A stretch of DNA of 64,000 nucleotides, taken from NCBI GenBank assembly GCA_934525595.1, contig CAKSZJ010000007.1:49323-113322 (forward strand). The letters run 5' to 3'. This DNA is from an uncultured Chiayiivirga sp. GTDB taxonomy: Bacteria; Pseudomonadota; Gammaproteobacteria; Xanthomonadales; Xanthomonadaceae. The stretch's first letter is position 1, and each line of letters starts with the position of its first letter. Below the pieces are notes generated by a model. That model was not told the origin of the DNA and made no database searches. It worked only from the letters and a program-made list of their open reading frames with translations. A program made the position numbers and the translations under genes. Positions 56,248-64,000 of the stretch are shown here, in pieces.

Positions 56248-57576
56248 TCACGCGTCCGCCATCAGCGCCTCGATCGCGTCCGGGTCGCGCGGCACGCCGT
56301 CGCTGAGCACCTTGGCGCCCTGCCGGGTCACGATCACGTCGTCCTCGATGCGGATGCCGATGCCGCGCCACTTCGCCGCCACGCCGGCCGCATCGGGCGC
56401 GATGTAGATACCCGGCTCGATGGTGAAGGCCATGTCGGGCTCCAGCTCGCGGAACTCGCCGTCGATGCGGTAATCGCCCACATCGTGGACGTCCAGCCCC
56501 AGCCAGTGCCCGGTCTTGTGCATGAAGAAGCGCCGGTAGGCCTGCTCCTTCAGGCACTGCCGGAGCGTGCCCTTGAGGAGGCCGAGTCGCAGCAGTCCCT
56601 CGCTCACCACATGCACCGCCGCCTCGTGCATCCCCCCCCAGGAGGCACCCGGTCGAACGACGTCGAGCGCGGCGCGATTGGCCTCCAGCACCACCTCGTA
56701 GAGCGCGCGCTGCGCCGGGTTGAAGCGCCCGTTCACCGGGAAAGTGCGGGTGATGTCGGAGGCATAGCCCTGCAGTTCGGCGCCGGCGTCGATCAGGAGC
56801 AGGTCGCCATCGGCCAGCGGGGCGCAGTTGGCGTGATAGTGCAGCACGCAGGCGTTGGCGCCACTGCCCACGATCGGCTCGTAGGAGGGCACCACGCCGT
56901 GGCGGCGGAACCGGTAAAGGAGCTCGGCTTCGATCTCGTATTCGTACATGCCCGGTCGCGCGGCGCGCATCGCGTCCACGTGCGCCAGTGCGGCAATGCG
57001 CGCGGACTCGGTCATCAGCCGGCGCTCGCCGGGGCTCTTGAACAGCCGCAGGTCGTGCAGCAGGTGGCCAAGCTCCTGGAACTCGTGCGGCGGCTGCGCC
57101 CCCTGCCGGGCCAGGGCGCGCACCCGGTTGACCCAGCCAATCAGGGTGAGATCGAATTCGGTGTCGCGACCGAAGTGGTAATAGACCCGCGTGCGTCCCT
57201 CGATGAGCCGCGGCAGGATTTCGTCCATGTCGGTGTACGGGTAGGCGTCGTCGATGCCCAGGGTTTCCACCGCCCCCTCCGGCCCCAGGCGCGCGCCGTC
57301 CCAGGCCTCGCGCTCCGGATCACGCTCGCGGCAGAACAGCAACGCTTCGCCAGCGGCGCGTCCGGGCACCAGGGCCAGCACCGCTTCCGGCTCCTCGAAG
57401 CCGGTCAGGTACCAGAAATCGCTGTCCTGCCGATAGGGATAGTGGGTGTCGTTGCTGCGCACCCGCAGCGGTGCGGCGGGCAGGATCAGGATGGCGTCGG
57501 GGCCGGCCATGCGCATCAGCTGACGGCGGCGGCGCGCGAACTCGGCGGGCGCGATTCCGGGGGGGTTCGCCGTCAT
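56248..57576 (-). CDS. pepP: Xaa-Pro aminopeptidase
   Basis: 442 residues. Creatinase-N domain (about 1-170) and pita-bread M24 catalytic domain. Metal ligands are in LLIDAGAELQGYASDITRTF (two Asp), MHKTGHWLGLDVHDVG (His) and FTIEPGIYI plus GIRIEDDVIV (two Glu). Removes N-terminal residues that precede proline. Sits with ygfB as in E. coli, where these genes precede the ubiquinone genes ubiH and ubiI. Confidence 0.96.
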   Translation of the reverse strand: MTANPPGIAPAEFARRRRQLMRMAGPDAILILPAAPLRVRSNDTHYPYRQDSDFWYLTGFEEPEAVLALVPGRAAGEALLFCRERDPEREAWDGARLGPEGAVETLGIDDAYPYTDMDEILPRLIEGRTRVYYHFGRDTEFDLTLIGWVNRVRALARQGAQPPHEFQELGHLLHDLRLFKSPGERRLMTESARIAALAHVDAMRAARPGMYEYEIEAELLYRFRRHGVVPSYEPIVGSGANACVLHYHANCAPLADGDLLLIDAGAELQGYASDITRTFPVNGRFNPAQRALYEVVLEANRAALDVVRPGASWGGMHEAAVHVVSEGLLRLGLLKGTLRQCLKEQAYRRFFMHKTGHWLGLDVHDVGDYRIDGEFRELEPDMAFTIEPGIYIAPDAAGVAAKWRGIGIRIEDDVIVTRQGAKVLSDGVPRDPDAIEALMADA

Positions 57577-57578
57577 GC

Positions 57579-58124
57579 TCAGTGCAGCCGCGCGCCGCGC
57601 CCGGGAGCGGAACGCGCGTCACCGTGAATCAGCAACACCGCGACGCGCACGAACTCCGTGATCTCGATCAGCGCATCCTCGTCCTGTTCGTCCTCGTCGA
57701 CCGAAAAGGCAGCGATGCCGGCGAGGTCGTCGAAGGCTTCCTGCGCCTCGGGCGAAAGCGCGGGGCGCTCGGGCACCAGCGCCACGCCGGAAAGGAAACC
57801 GCGGCACCAGTCGAACAGCGCGTCGATGCGTTCACCGAGCGGCGCCGCCTCCCCGGGCAGGAGCAGGTCGAAGCCGAACTCGCCATCCTCCAGCGCCTCG
57901 CGCGTGCCCCGGAAGAGATCGTCGAGATCCCGGTCATCGGCTACCCGGCGGGCATCGGCATCCACATGCAATGGCGCAAGCCAGTCCGAGGCCGCCAACG
58001 GCCCGCCGGCAGCAAGATAGCCGGCCAGCAGTCCCTGCAGCTCGGACGCGTCGATGCCGATGCCGCAGCGCGCCAGCGCCGCATCGACGCGCTCGAAATC
58101 CGGGATGCGTGCGGCGGCGGCCAT
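57579..58124 (-). CDS. UPF0149 family protein (YgfB)
   Basis: 181 residues. Typical SELQGLLAGYLAAG start motif, a helical acidic body (LSPEAQEAFDDLAGIAAF, DEDEQDEDALIEITEFVRVAVLLIHGD). Function is not well established; the ygfB-pepP pairing is conserved. Two bases separate its stop from the pepP ATG. No overlap with oleA upstream (40-base gap). Confidence 0.88.
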   Translation of the reverse strand: MAAAARIPDFERVDAALARCGIGIDASELQGLLAGYLAAGGPLAASDWLAPLHVDADARRVADDRDLDDLFRGTREALEDGEFGFDLLLPGEAAPLGERIDALFDWCRGFLSGVALVPERPALSPEAQEAFDDLAGIAAFSVDEDEQDEDALIEITEFVRVAVLLIHGDARSAPGRGARLH

Positions 58125-58164
58125 CAGCGACGGTGCGGACGTCGCGGCAGACGCACGGCGCGCC

Positions 58165-59178
58165 TCACCACACCACTTCGGCCATCGAGCAGTTCAGCCC
58201 GGAGCCGATACCCAGAAGCGCGATGCGGCTGCCCTTTCTGAGCCGCCCCATCTCCTTGAGTTTGGAAAGCACGATCGGCACCGAGGCCGGACCGATGTTG
58301 CCGTACTCGGAAAAGATCGTGAACACCTTCTTGGGATCGATGCCGATGGCCTTGACCAGGGCGTTGGTGTGGACCTGGCTGACCTGGTGGATAACGAATT
58401 CGTCGAGCTCCTCGGCCACCCAGCCCAGGGCCTGCCGTGCGGCCTGATAGGTCTTGGAGGCGAGCTTGACGCCCTCCACCATCAGCATGCGGGTATCGGT
58501 GACCATGCGGTCGAGGTTGCCGCGGCAAAGCGTGTTCCATTCAGTGGCCGCACGCGACACGCCGCCCTTGTACTGCGGCGCGTCCGGCGCCAGGTCGCGA
58601 CGCGACAGCACCATCGCCACCGAGCCGCTGCCCAGCGTCAGGGTCGCCAGTTCCTGGCGGAACTGCTCATCCGTGACGTCGGGAGCCAGCAGTCGTTCGA
58701 TGGTTTTCTTATACGCAAGATTCGCGGACTCGCCATCGACGATCAGCGCGTATTCGATCTCGCCGCACTCGATCATCCGGCTGGCGATGTCCATGCCGTT
58801 GAGAAAGGCGAGGCAGGCATTGGCCACGTCGAAGTTCTGGCAGGTATCGGCAAGCCCCAGGTTGCCTGCGACGATGCTGGCCGTGGACGGCTCCAGGTAC
58901 TCGCGGCTGACCGAGGTGCTCACCAGCAGGCCGATCTTCTCGCGCGGCACGTCCAGCTCGGCAAGCGCCTTTTCCGCCGCCAGCGTGGCGGCATCGGAGA
59001 CCTCGACGCCCTCGGCCCAGAAGCGGCGCGCGTGGATACCGGCGACATCGCCCAGCACATCGACGCGGATACCCAGGCGATCCAGCATCGGGCGCAGGCG
59101 CTCGTTGACCTCCGCGGAGGTGAGCCGGCATGGGGCATCGATATGCGCGAGGCTGGCAATGGAAACATTCTGGAACAC
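58165..59178 (-). CDS. oleA: OleA-type beta-ketoacyl synthase (long-chain olefin biosynthesis)
   Basis: 337 residues, thiolase fold. Condenses two acyl-CoAs head to head to a beta-keto acid. Catalytic Cys122 is in VANACLAFLNGMDIASRM, the His in FVIHQVSQVHTNALV, and the Asn in GNIGPASVPIVLSKLKE; the protein ends IALLGIGSGLNCSMAEVVW. The whole length resembles Xanthomonas campestris OleA from memory, including LAHIDAPCRLTSAEV near the start. GTG start chosen to match that N-terminus. oleB, oleC and oleD are not next to it in this window: the neighbours are ygfB and a rhomboid gene. Confidence 0.9.
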   Translation of the reverse strand: MFQNVSIASLAHIDAPCRLTSAEVNERLRPMLDRLGIRVDVLGDVAGIHARRFWAEGVEVSDAATLAAEKALAELDVPREKIGLLVSTSVSREYLEPSTASIVAGNLGLADTCQNFDVANACLAFLNGMDIASRMIECGEIEYALIVDGESANLAYKKTIERLLAPDVTDEQFRQELATLTLGSGSVAMVLSRRDLAPDAPQYKGGVSRAATEWNTLCRGNLDRMVTDTRMLMVEGVKLASKTYQAARQALGWVAEELDEFVIHQVSQVHTNALVKAIGIDPKKVFTIFSEYGNIGPASVPIVLSKLKEMGRLRKGSRIALLGIGSGLNCSMAEVVW

Positions 59179-59518
59179 GGCAATCCTGTCTGGAAACGCG
59201 GCAACAAAGCCGCCGAACGCTACAGTGATCGAAAGAACGCCGCAAGCCGGAGACCTGCCGCGAGAATCACGCGGCCTCCTGCGTCCATCGCACTGGAGTG
59301 TTCCGAACCCATCCCACGGCAGGCACGGAAGCATTCATCCGGTACCCGGCCTGGTCTGGCCTGAGTCGACGCGCGCAGCGCGGCTTCCTCACTGCGCTCC
59401 ATCGCGGCACATCGCTTGTCGGCGCTCGCGCGTACCTACGCGTGCCAAGACGGAATTATCGCACGGGATGGCCCGAAGCGGTGCGACCGGCGGCCCATTC
59501 CTGCCGGCCTGAAGCACG
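59179..59518. other. Intergenic region upstream of oleA, no gene seen
   Basis: 340 bases between the oleA start and the rhomboid stop. Short palindromes occur (around 59426-59440, for example CGCGTACCTACGCG) but no terminator with a U-tract, no clear sigma-70 promoter and no conserved RNA were recognised. Confidence 0.45.
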
Positions 59519-60343
59519 TCACTGTGCCGGCGGATCGGGCGACGCGGGCCGGCGCGGCGGAAACGGGATGACGTCGGCACCCGACCCATGTCCCGTGGAC
59601 GCCTCCGGACGCACCCACAGCACCGGAACATTCTCCGGCGGCGGCGGTTCGTACATGTCGCGTTCTTCGGCGGCCAGCGCCCCCTCCAGCGCACCACCGT
59701 CCTCTTCATCCTCCCAGCTGTAGCGCTTGCGTGCGGGCGCAGGGTCGAGCCGGAAGAAGAGCACGGCCGCCAGCGCGCCGAAGAACGCGCCGCCCAGGTG
59801 CGCTTCCCACGACACCTCGGGTTCGCCCGGAAGAACGGTAAGGAGCATGCCGCCATACAGGAAGAAGGCGATCATCGCCGCGGCGATCGCGGGCCGGTCG
59901 CGGCGCAGCACGCCCAGGAGGAACAGGAAGAACATCAGCCCGTGACTGAGGCCGCTCGCGCCGAGGTGGAACGAGGGCCGCCCGATGATCCAGACCACCA
60001 GGCCCGAACCCAGCCACACCAGCAGGATCGAACGCAGCGCCGCGCGCGGGTAGATCGACAGCGTCAGCGTGCCCAGCACCAGCAGCGGCAGGGTGTTGTT
60101 GATCAGATGCCCCACCGAGCCGTGCAGCAGCGGCGCGGTCAGGATGCCGATCAGTCCGGCTGCGGAATGCGGGAACACGCCCAGGGCGGAGAACGATGCG
60201 CCCAGCCAGGTTTCGATCAGCTTGATCCACCACAGCACGGCGATGAAGCCTGCGCTCAGCAGCAGCGCGCGCAGGAAACGGCCGCGGTCCAGCCGCGCCT
60301 GTTCGCGTGGATCGGGCAGCGGCTGGTTGAGCGGCACATCCAT
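59519..60343 (-). CDS. Rhomboid family intramembrane serine protease
   Basis: 274 residues. Six transmembrane segments within residues 25-205. The catalytic dyad is Ser130 in GASGLSHGL and His182 in EAHLGGAFFG; HGSVGHLINN supplies the oxyanion and structural His/Asn residues. An acidic, Pro-rich C-terminal tail of about 70 residues (WEDEEDGGALEG) is cytosolic by prediction. Cleaves membrane proteins within the bilayer; substrates are unknown. Confidence 0.93.
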   Translation of the reverse strand: MDVPLNQPLPDPREQARLDRGRFLRALLLSAGFIAVLWWIKLIETWLGASFSALGVFPHSAAGLIGILTAPLLHGSVGHLINNTLPLLVLGTLTLSIYPRAALRSILLVWLGSGLVVWIIGRPSFHLGASGLSHGLMFFLFLLGVLRRDRPAIAAAMIAFFLYGGMLLTVLPGEPEVSWEAHLGGAFFGALAAVLFFRLDPAPARKRYSWEDEEDGGALEGALAAEERDMYEPPPPENVPVLWVRPEASTGHGSGADVIPFPPRRPASPDPPAQ

Positions 60344-60455
60344 CGTGCGCGATTCCGGAGGGACGGTCCCCTTGTCTATGGCCGCATGATGGGAAATGCA
60401 AGGTCATACCGCCCGCCGGCATGCGTGCGATGCAGCGGACGGCGCGCCGTCGCCT

Positions 60456-61415
60456 TCAGTCGCCGGTTTTCTTTGCCGGAGGAATCAGGACGCTGGCCAC
60501 CATCGAGGTTCCGATCGCCAGCGCCACCACGGCCAGCGCCGCGCCGATCGGGATATGCCAGAAATGCATGATCAGCATCTTCACGCCGATGAAGATCAGC
60601 ACCGTCGCCAGGCCATAGGCCAGCAGGTGGAACTTGTCGGCCATGCCGGCCAGAAGGAAGAACAGCGCGCGCAGGCCGAGCACCGCGAACACGTTGGAGG
60701 TAAGCACGATGAAAGGATCGTCGGTGATGGCGAAGATCGCCGGGATCGAGTCGACCGCGAAGATCACGTCGGTGATGCCGATCATCATCACCACGACAAA
60801 GAGCGGAGTGAACCAGCGCGTGCCGTTCTCGCGCACCACGAAGCGGGTGCCGTGGTATTCGGAGGTCACCGCAAGGTGCTTGCGGATCCAGGTCAGCAGT
60901 GGATTCTTGCCGATGTCCGGCTCGTCGCCCACGCCCCACAGCATCTTCACGCCGGTGAACACCAGGAACGCGCCGAAGATGTACAGCACCCAGTCGAATT
61001 GCTGGATCAGCGCCGCGCCGATGAAGATCATCACCGCGCGCAGCAGGATGGCCCCGATGATGCCGTAGATGAGCGCGCGCTGCTGCTGCACCGGCGGTAC
61101 CGCGAAGTACCCGAACAGCATCAGGAACACGAAGATGTTGTCGACCGCCAGCGCCTTCTCCACCAGGTAGCCGGTGAAGAACTGCAGCGCGACGTGCTGG
61201 GCCTGTTCATCGCCCAACTGACCGCGCAGGTACCACCAGAGGCCGGCGTTGAACAGCATGGCCAGCGCGATCCAGGCCGCGCTCCACCAGAGCGCCTCGC
61301 GCACGGCAACCTTGTGCGGCCCCTTGCTGCGCAGCATGAAAAGGTCCACCGCCAGCGCAACGATGACGACGATGGTGAAGGCGACCCACATGAAAGGCGT
61401 GCCGATGGTGTGCAT
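60456..61415 (-). CDS. TerC/Alx family manganese exporter-type membrane protein
   Basis: 319 residues and about nine transmembrane helices. Family signatures: EKALAVDNIFVFLMLFGYF and GITDVIFAVDSIPAIFAITDDPFIVLTSNVFAVLGLRALFF, with acidic residues in the membrane. Alx/TerC proteins export manganese. The gene is directly preceded by a yybP-ykoY riboswitch and a terminator, which fits manganese-responsive control. Confidence 0.95.
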   Translation of the reverse strand: MHTIGTPFMWVAFTIVVIVALAVDLFMLRSKGPHKVAVREALWWSAAWIALAMLFNAGLWWYLRGQLGDEQAQHVALQFFTGYLVEKALAVDNIFVFLMLFGYFAVPPVQQQRALIYGIIGAILLRAVMIFIGAALIQQFDWVLYIFGAFLVFTGVKMLWGVGDEPDIGKNPLLTWIRKHLAVTSEYHGTRFVVRENGTRWFTPLFVVVMMIGITDVIFAVDSIPAIFAITDDPFIVLTSNVFAVLGLRALFFLLAGMADKFHLLAYGLATVLIFIGVKMLIMHFWHIPIGAALAVVALAIGTSMVASVLIPPAKKTGD

Positions 61416-61428
61416 CGATGGTCTCCAG

Positions 61429-61462
61429 AAAACGAAAGCCCCGACCGCGGGGCGGTCGGGGC
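61429..61462 (-). terminator. Intrinsic terminator between the riboswitch and terC
   Basis: On the minus strand a perfect 10-base-pair stem GCCCCGACCG / CGGTCGGGGC with a five-base loop is followed by TTTCGTTTTC, 13 bases before the terC ATG. It is positioned to be the expression platform of the manganese riboswitch. Confidence 0.85.
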
Positions 61463-61484
61463 CCGAATTCCGGACACGCCTCCG

Positions 61485-61598
61485 CCGTCGCCGGCGAAGG
61501 TCTTGCTCGCGTCAGGCCATTGGCCTGCCACCTGCCGCACCGGGATCGGCCTGCGATCCGTCCTGACGATGCGACAGCGAAGAGCTACTCCCCTTCAC
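61485..61598 (-). promoter_or_regulatory. yybP-ykoY manganese riboswitch upstream of terC
   Basis: The minus strand carries the hallmark AAGGGGAGTAGCTCTTCG start, a CATCGTCAGGACGG segment, and the second conserved loop GCGAGCAAGACCTTCGCC, with an intervening variable stem. These blocks define the yybP-ykoY class, known to bind manganese and to turn on TerC, Alx and MntP-type genes. The aptamer is followed by the terminator at 61429-61462. Confidence 0.88.
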
Positions 61599-61687
61599 GC
61601 GTTCGGCGCCGGGGCGCCAAAGCGGCGTGACTTATGGCACGGGAATACGCACTCGTCAAGCGCCGGACGCCGGAACTGAAGGCCGAT

Positions 61688-63856
61688 TCAAGCCACCGGC
61701 TCCAGCTGCGCGAACGCCAGTACCAGCCACTTCGCGCCTGCGTCTTCGAAGTTGACCTGCACCCGTGCATGCGCGCCAGCGCCTTCGGCATCCATGATCG
61801 TGCCTTCGCCGAAACTCGCATGGCGCACGCGCTGGCCCAGCCGGAATGCCGCATCCGAACCTGCCCCGGACGCCGATGCATGCGCACCCGGAACGAATGC
61901 CGGCCGCACCAGGCTGATGCGCGGCCGAACCTCCCGCAGGATCGCAGGCGGCACCTCGCGCAGGAATCTCGAAGGAACGCCCAGCGTGTCGACGCCGTGG
62001 ATACGCCGTGATTCGGCCCATGACAGGATCAGCCGCTCGCGTGCGCGGGTAATGCCGACATAGGCCAGGCGCCGTTCCTCTTCCAGACGCCCCGGTTCCT
62101 CCATCGAGCGCTGCGCCGGAAACAGCCCTTCCTCGAGCCCTCCCAGAAATACCTGCGGGAACTCCAGGCCCTTGGCCGAATGCAGCGTCATCAGCTGCAC
62201 GCCGTCCTCCCAGGCCTCCGCCTGCCCTTCGCCCGCCTCCAGTGCCGCATAGGTCAGAAAGGCAATGACGATGTCCGAGGCCGCATCGTCCTCACTGCGC
62301 GAGAACCGGCTGGCCACGGTCACCAGCTCGTCCAGGTTGTCGGTGCGCGCATCCATCAGGCCACGCGATTCGTTGGCGTAGTGCACCCGAAGGCCCGATG
62401 CGGCAAGCACATGATCGATGCGCGGCGCCAGGTCCAGGTCGGCGCATGCCTCCGCGAGCGACTGGATCAGTTCGACGAATCCTCGCAGCGCATGACGCGC
62501 GCGTGCAGCAAGCACGCTGCCCTGGATCTCGCACGCCACGGCGTCCCAAAGCGACAGGCCCTGCTCCCGCGCCCGCGCGCGCACCTGTTCAAGCGTGCGC
62601 GCACCGATGCCACGCGGCGGCGTGTTGACCGCCCGTTCGAAGGCGGCATCGTCGGCACGGTTCGCGATCAGGCGCAGATAGGCCAACGCATCCTTCACTT
62701 CGGCCCGCTCGAAAAAGCGTACGCCGCCATGCACCCGATAGGGCAGTCCGGCCTGGATCAGCGCTTCTTCGAAGGCGCGCGACTGGGCGTTGGAGCGATA
62801 GAGGATCGCGCAATCGGAGGCACGCCCACCGGCGTCGATCCATTCGCGCACGCGCGCAACCGCGTAGCGCGCTTCGTCGTTCTCGTCGTGCGCCGCGAAC
62901 AGGTCGATCGGTTCGCCATCCGCATCCTCGGTCCACAGACGCTTTCCCAGGCGCCCCGGATTGTTCGCAATCACCGCGTTGGCCGCCGCCAGGATAGTGG
63001 AGGTGGAACGATAGTTCTGCTCCAGACGGATCATTCGCGCCTGCGGGAAATCGCGCAGGAAGTACTGCACGTTCTCCACCCGCGCGCCTCGCCATCCGTA
63101 GATCGACTGGTCATCGTCACCTACGACCAGGAGCGAGCCGGTATCGCCGGCAAGCACGCGCACGAAGGCGTATTGCAGGGTGTTGGTATCCTGGAATTCG
63201 TCGATCAAGATCGTGCTGAAACGCTGTCGGTAGTGGCCCAGAAGACCCGGCTCACGCAGCAGCAGCTCGTGACTGCGCAGCAGGAGCTCCGCGAAATCGA
63301 CCAGCCCGGCGCGCTGGCACACTTCTTCATAGGCTCGATAGATCGACAGGAAGACGTCGGTCGCGGCATGTCCGCCCTGGATGGCGTCGGCACGCTTGCC
63401 CTCGTCCTTGTGCGCGTTGATAAACCACGCCGCCTGCCGCGGCGGGTAGCGCCGGTCATCCAGACCAAGATCCACGATCACCCGCTTCACCAGGCGCAGC
63501 TGGTCGTCGGAATCCAGTATCTGGAAGGACTCCGGCAAGCCCGCCTCCTGCCAGTGCTGGCGCAGCAGGCGATGCGCGATGCCATGGAAGGTACCGATCC
63601 ACATGCCGCGCGTACCGTCCGGCATGAGCGCCTCGCAGCGCAGCCGCATCTCACGCGCCGCCTTGTTGGTGAAGGTGACGGCCAGCACCGACCACGGCCG
63701 CACTCCGACCACTTGCGTCTGCCAGGCAATGCGATGGACGAGCACGCGGGTCTTTCCGGACCCGGCGCCGGCAAGCACAAGCAGATGCCGATCAGCAACC
63801 GTGACGGCCTCGCGTTGGGCCGCATTCAAACCATCAAGCAGGTGTGAAACATCCAT
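61688..63856 (-). CDS. uvrD: DNA helicase II (UvrD)
   Basis: 722 residues. SF1A helicase acting in mismatch and nucleotide-excision repair. MDVSHLLDGLNAAQREAV start as in E. coli UvrD, Walker A GAGSGKT (30-36), FTNKAAREMRLR, LIDEFQDTNTLQY, GDDDQSIYGWRGA, LEQNYRST, VQLMTLHSAKGLEFPQVFLGG and VGITRARERL. The C-terminal tail ends with a Tudor-like segment (RLGQRVRHASFGEGTIM). A TACAAT element ends six bases before the ATG and there is no ribosome-binding sequence, which suggests a leaderless transcript. Confidence 0.97.
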   Translation of the reverse strand: MDVSHLLDGLNAAQREAVTVADRHLLVLAGAGSGKTRVLVHRIAWQTQVVGVRPWSVLAVTFTNKAAREMRLRCEALMPDGTRGMWIGTFHGIAHRLLRQHWQEAGLPESFQILDSDDQLRLVKRVIVDLGLDDRRYPPRQAAWFINAHKDEGKRADAIQGGHAATDVFLSIYRAYEEVCQRAGLVDFAELLLRSHELLLREPGLLGHYRQRFSTILIDEFQDTNTLQYAFVRVLAGDTGSLLVVGDDDQSIYGWRGARVENVQYFLRDFPQARMIRLEQNYRSTSTILAAANAVIANNPGRLGKRLWTEDADGEPIDLFAAHDENDEARYAVARVREWIDAGGRASDCAILYRSNAQSRAFEEALIQAGLPYRVHGGVRFFERAEVKDALAYLRLIANRADDAAFERAVNTPPRGIGARTLEQVRARAREQGLSLWDAVACEIQGSVLAARARHALRGFVELIQSLAEACADLDLAPRIDHVLAASGLRVHYANESRGLMDARTDNLDELVTVASRFSRSEDDAASDIVIAFLTYAALEAGEGQAEAWEDGVQLMTLHSAKGLEFPQVFLGGLEEGLFPAQRSMEEPGRLEEERRLAYVGITRARERLILSWAESRRIHGVDTLGVPSRFLREVPPAILREVRPRISLVRPAFVPGAHASASGAGSDAAFRLGQRVRHASFGEGTIMDAEGAGAHARVQVNFEDAGAKWLVLAFAQLEPVA

Positions 63857-63862
63857 CGTGCG

Positions 63863-63868
63863 ATTGTA
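63863..63868 (-). promoter_or_regulatory. -10-like element close to the uvrD start
   Basis: On the minus strand TACAAT (five of six to TATAAT) is followed by CGCACG and then the uvrD ATG, so a start seven bases downstream of the element would fall at the start codon. No good -35 hexamer is seen. Confidence 0.45.
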
Positions 63869-63988
63869 ATGGTTCGTCGCCGAAGAACACCCACTTGATC
63901 TTCATGCCGCGTCCTTGAAGCTGCGTTTCGTTTTTTTGTGGTGTATTTTTGTGTTTTGGTGTTGTCTGGTTTGACGTGTGGCGCAAAG

Positions 63989-64000
63989 AAAAACCCCGCA
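63989..64000 (-). terminator. Right half of an intrinsic terminator cut by the window edge
   Basis: On the minus strand the last bases read TGCGGGGTTTTTC, the typical 3' arm and U-tract of an intrinsic terminator whose 5' arm lies beyond the window. It probably ends a minus-strand gene just outside. The 80 bases before it (63920-63980, plus strand) are unusually poor in C and A. Confidence 0.4.

Noticed and set aside
63834..63905. 23-codon minus-strand frame (MKIKWVFFGDEP...) with AAGGA upstream, overlapping the uvrD start in another frame
   Set aside because: It could be a leader peptide, but the length is within chance and no attenuator structure follows; it is also inconsistent with a leaderless uvrD.

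Overview
The window is high-GC bacterial chromosome from a gammaproteobacterium, most likely of the Lysobacterales/Xanthomonadales. The evidence is the thiL-nusB-ribH-ribB-ribE order behind an FMN riboswitch, an OleA that resembles the Xanthomonas campestris enzyme along its whole length as I remember that sequence, a lptM-dapF-DUF484-xerC-hslV block, and several secreted proteins ending in an IFADGFE-like tail. Most of the window is housekeeping DNA. I found no rRNA, tRNA, CRISPR array, insertion sequence or prophage. Short 4-base ATGA/GTGA overlaps between consecutive genes are very common.

1-13 kb: the riboflavin operon (minus strand), then a group of exported proteins: a reprolysin-like metalloprotease, a multidomain endonuclease I, a VIT/VWA/DUF2135 surface-type protein, a small exported protein, and a cold-shock-domain/excalibur fusion.

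13-24 kb: NRDE/TANGO2-like protein, a palindromic intergenic repeat, htpG with a convincing sigma-32 promoter, rplS as a single gene with its own promoter and terminator, acs, acpH, an SLC13 permease and oligopeptidase A.

23-36 kb: regulatory and envelope genes. A double RCC1 propeller protein is divergent from a cyclic-nucleotide-binding patatin. A membrane Ser/Thr kinase follows. Then come an SDR/DoxX-like gene, a DUF2269 gene, a gene broken by two frameshifts, and a second TPR-bearing Ser/Thr kinase translationally coupled to an ECF sigma factor.

36-44.5 kb: DUF971-hslU-Nudix-hslV (a Nudix gene interrupts hslVU), xerC, DUF484, dapF and lptM; then, divergently, a two-TM protein, a LytS-like sensor whose phospho-accepting His is Asn, and a DUF3617 protein.

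44.5-64 kb: an exported M14 carboxypeptidase, yifB, DUF488, ubiK, glnK with a sigma-54-type promoter, LemA/DUF2207, a giant membrane-anchored ankyrin protein, ycgL, pepP, ygfB, oleA, a rhomboid protease, terC behind a yybP-ykoY manganese riboswitch and intrinsic terminator, and uvrD.

The most interesting items are the shared C-terminal IFxxGFE-like tail on three exported hydrolases, the degenerate LytS kinase, the sigma-ECF/kinase module, the Nudix gene inside hslVU, and a matching pair of possible leaderless promoters at lptM and uvrD. All functional names rest on reading motifs by eye; no database search was run.
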